Shown here piece by piece: positions 7,201 to 7,955 of a DNA stretch of 7,955 nucleotides (within the stretch, counting starts at the first letter, position 1; each line of letters opens with the position of its first letter). Under the pieces are notes generated by a model. That model had not been told where the DNA came from, made no database searches, and saw nothing but the letters and a program-made list of their open reading frames with translations. Source of the DNA: Flavipsychrobacter stenotrophus (GTDB taxonomy: Bacteria; Bacteroidota; Bacteroidia; Chitinophagales; Chitinophagaceae); NCBI GenBank assembly GCA_947372365.1, contig CANBTK010000062.1, positions 1 through 7,955 on the forward strand, in the 5' to 3' direction. Position numbers and translations under genes: made by a program.

Positions 7201-7955
7201 TCCTTACCACATTGTTGTTAATATCTGCGATGAATAAATTGCCTGAGTTGTCAACTGCAACGTCCACCGAAAAGTTAATGCCTGCTGTGTCGGCACGGCC
7301 GCCATCGCCGGTATAAGCCAGGTAGCCATTACCTGCATAATTGCTGATGATACCGGTAGATGCATCCACCAGCCTTACAACGCTGTTATACTGGTCTGCA
7401 ATGAACAAATTGCCGTTTTGTGTAACCGATATGCCATATGGCTGGTTAAGGCCTGCTGCCGTTGCAGGGCCGCCATCGCCGCTATAGGAGCCGCCCATGC
7501 CGCCACCTGCACCATAGCCATTACCTGCGTAAGTGGAAATAGTGCCTGAATTGTCCACCATACGGATAACCATATTCTGGTTGTCGCTGATATACACATT
7601 GCCGAAAGTATCCACATCAACACCCAGTGGGTTGTTGAAGGTGGCTGCGCTCGCCGGGCCACCATCGCCTGAATAGCCAAAACTGGCGCCTGCAAATGTG
7701 GAGATGATGCCTGATGTATTCACCTTCCTTACGCTATAATAGCCATCAGCTATATATAAATTGCCGTACCTGTCAATAGCTACGTCAATAGCGCTGGGAA
7801 GGGTGGCCGCCGTTGCCGGGCCGCCATCGCCGCCATGGCCTGACGCGCCAGTGCCTACAACTGTGCTGATGATACCTGAAGTATTGATTTTCCTGATAAC
7901 ACGGTTAATTTCATCAGCTACATAGATATTGCCGTTAGTATCAACGCACAGGCCT
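3962..7955 (-). CDS. Large secreted NHL / 11x Ig-like repeat protein with T9SS type A sorting domain (3' part; start lies beyond the right edge)
   Basis: About 1330 residues are visible and the frame is open to the window edge, so signal peptide and first blades are missing. A GTG at 7723 could be mistaken for the start, but the codons before it continue the NHL pattern without interruption (VDTNGNIYVADEINRVIRKI, and further to YGNLYIADGYYSVRK), so it is an internal valine. Visible order: half an NHL blade plus four full blades (7954-7190), eleven Ig-like repeats of 85-93 residues (7180-4250), and a T9SS type A tail (4225-3962) with FDIQPNPNNGVFVI, TDMLGKIVY, NGLYLLNI and final HFVIEK. It should be exported by Sec and then T9SS. 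Serine, threonine, glycine and valine dominate the Ig part and charge is low, as in extended surface stalks. A terminator follows. The protein is a paralogue of the next gene downstream. Domain calls are firm; the ligand or substrate is unknown, and no enzymatic domain is visible. Confidence 0.95.
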   Translation of the reverse strand, partial: GLCVDTNGNIYVADEINRVIRKINTSGIISTVVGTGASGHGGDGGPATAATLPSAIDVAIDRYGNLYIADGYYSVRKVNTSGIISTFAGASFGYSGDGGPASAATFNNPLGVDVDTFGNVYISDNQNMVIRMVDNSGTISTYAGNGYGAGGGMGGSYSGDGGPATAAGLNQPYGISVTQNGNLFIADQYNSVVRLVDASTGIISNYAGNGYLAYTGDGGRADTAGINFSVDVAVDNSGNLFIADINNNVVRKVKAPYNIVIHTANDTVCAGTAVTYTSTVTAPTTGYHYHWLLNGAAVGPDAGTYVADSVHNGNVIKCILIGPAADTLAISNFITMTVNAVRTASVSISASPSDTVCSGITVTFTATGVNPGTSPVYHWNVNGSDVATGTTYAYTPAHGDVVQCRLNSSYPCLTTPVAFSNTITMVVTPTVTPGITIATASDTVCTATLTTYTATPTFGGTTPHYQWFVGGTTVGGDSAILHYTPSTGNVISCRITSNATCRTRDTSRSNYITMYVTSAVTPTISIHTIGGDTSCTGMVDTIVATATSAGSSAVYQWIVNGFFVASGNPFIHSAATGDVVQCKLIPGGCSTVASVTSSAIVLTVLSYTTPSVTITPSHDTVCAGSSVTFTPSTTSGGTAPVYNWNKNGTYVATGATYTDTPTSTDVYYCTLISNAHCNTTDTVNSASMSIIVNPIVTPSVGVSASPSGAVCAGTTVTFTAVPVSGGSAPTYVWYKNGVVAGSGSSYATVPVNGDTITCKLTSNAPCASTTTVMSGLTIMVVNPVVTPSVSVAVAPGDTVCSGTSLTFTATPVNGGTSPAYQWLNAGTGTYIAGATNATYTYTPAAGDIIVCRLTSSNPCAVPDSALSTPHVLVVNTVVTPSVTASVSPSTSVCVGTTVTFTATGVNGGSAPTYQWRVNGVNAGTSATYAYIPVNGDIVTCKFTSNSPCRTTDSAFITPITMTVSPIAAPTVTIAATPGDTVCVGGSISFTPSVTIGGTSPSFKWFVNGVLSGTSGTYSYMPAAGDIVKCVLHSNSSCATPDSATSNSITVSVSSFVTPSVSIATPSDTVCSGVPVTFTPTAINGGYSPVYNWYVNGTFMGTGSTYTYGPAMGDNIKCVLHSSHPCASPDTAISNNIAIFVIPSVTPTVTVAATPGTSIAYFTPVTFTATAVNGGSSPVYIWLLNGSVVAGVTGTTYVTDTLHNSDLVSCVLISNAICANPPFDTSNVSHITITNVGVTNVNHANAAFDIQPNPNNGVFVIRGASIETADNSAQVIVTDMLGKIVYEAGVPVINGKINSKISLDNSLSNGLYLLNIKYGAGNNTLHFVIEK
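4250..7180 (-). repeat. Array of eleven tandem Ig-like repeats in the large protein
   Basis: Repeats in protein order: 7180-6926, 6925-6656, 6655-6389, 6388-6125, 6124-5861, 5860-5594, 5593-5315, 5314-5051, 5050-4781, 4780-4517 and 4516-4250. The consensus is VTPSVxIxxxPxDTVCxGxxVTFTAxxxxGG, then SPxYxWxVNG, then YTPxxGDxVxC(K/R)LxSNxPC and xSNxITMxV. Strand F has the Ig-like GDxVxC pattern. Repeat 4 is the most divergent (DTSC, and a shortened IPGGC); repeat 7 has an extra few residues around GTGTYIAGATNATY. Repeats 2-10 have three conserved cysteines, repeat 1 lacks the third, repeat 11 lacks the first. DNA copies are diverged, with no long identical blocks evident by eye, so the duplications appear old or gene conversion is rare. 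Confidence 0.9.
7190..7954 (-). repeat. NHL-repeat blades of the large protein (partial propeller)
   Basis: One partial and four complete blades are visible, each with IIS(T/N)xAGxG, a GDGGPA-type loop, and GN(I/L/V)(Y/F)I(A/S)D followed by (V/I)RKV or a close variant. The blade around 7540-7350 has an extra glycine-rich insertion (GYGAGGGMGGSYSGDGG). If the propeller has six blades as in the paralogue, at least one further blade and the rest of the partial one lie beyond 7955. Confidence 0.88.

Noticed and set aside
7375..7695. Minus-strand open frame of 106 codons
   Set aside because: It is an out-of-frame reading of the NHL blades of the large protein, rich in Met, Trp and Ala, with no independent support.
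1..7955. Search for a defence, toxin, secretion or biosynthetic gene system
   Set aside because: No nuclease, helicase, toxin-antitoxin, transposase or biosynthetic enzyme signature is present. The four genes are two secreted repeat proteins, one glycosyltransferase and rsmG.

Overview
The window looks like a chromosomal segment from a member of the Bacteroidota, probably a Chitinophagaceae-type bacterium. This rests on two large secreted proteins with C-terminal type IX secretion (T9SS type A) sorting domains, Ig-like repeats typical of that phylum, A-rich start regions without a clear Shine-Dalgarno, and TAnnTTTG-like promoter elements. The lineage is an inference from these traits, not from a database search. 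All four genes lie on the minus strand, so gene order is read from high to low coordinates. There is no plus-strand gene, RNA gene, mobile element or CRISPR array, and no gap longer than about 200 bases.

From the right edge: (1) 7955-3962 is the 3' part of a very large gene for a secreted repeat protein. It encodes NHL beta-propeller blades, then eleven tandem Ig-like repeats, then a T9SS sorting domain. The frame is open to the window edge, so its start and signal peptide lie outside. (2) 3961-3769 is an intergenic region with a strong hairpin terminator (U-tract on either strand) and a possible promoter. (3) 3768-1567 is a complete 733-residue paralogue with the same plan: signal peptide, six NHL blades, only three Ig-like repeats, T9SS tail. 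(4) 1566-1388 holds two perfect hairpins and a possible promoter. (5) 1387-248 encodes a membrane-anchored family 2 glycosyltransferase. (6) 257-1 is the 5' end of rsmG, the 16S rRNA G527 methyltransferase, overlapping the glycosyltransferase gene by 10 bases. Both of these last two genes appear to start with TTG.

The two repeat proteins are expected to be exported by Sec, then across the outer membrane by T9SS, with the tail cleaved and the protein either released or anchored to the surface. The propeller probably binds a ligand or partner and the Ig stack acts as a spacer. Nothing in the sequence identifies the ligand. The glycosyltransferase and rsmG form a separate, probably co-transcribed pair with no evident functional link to the secreted proteins.

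The most interesting signal is in the Ig arrays. In both paralogues the first repeat lacks one conserved cysteine (after strand F) and the last repeat lacks another (before strand B), while all middle repeats have three. That offset fits disulfides between neighbouring repeats. The first repeats resemble each other and so do the last repeats, which suggests the array grew or shrank in the middle.
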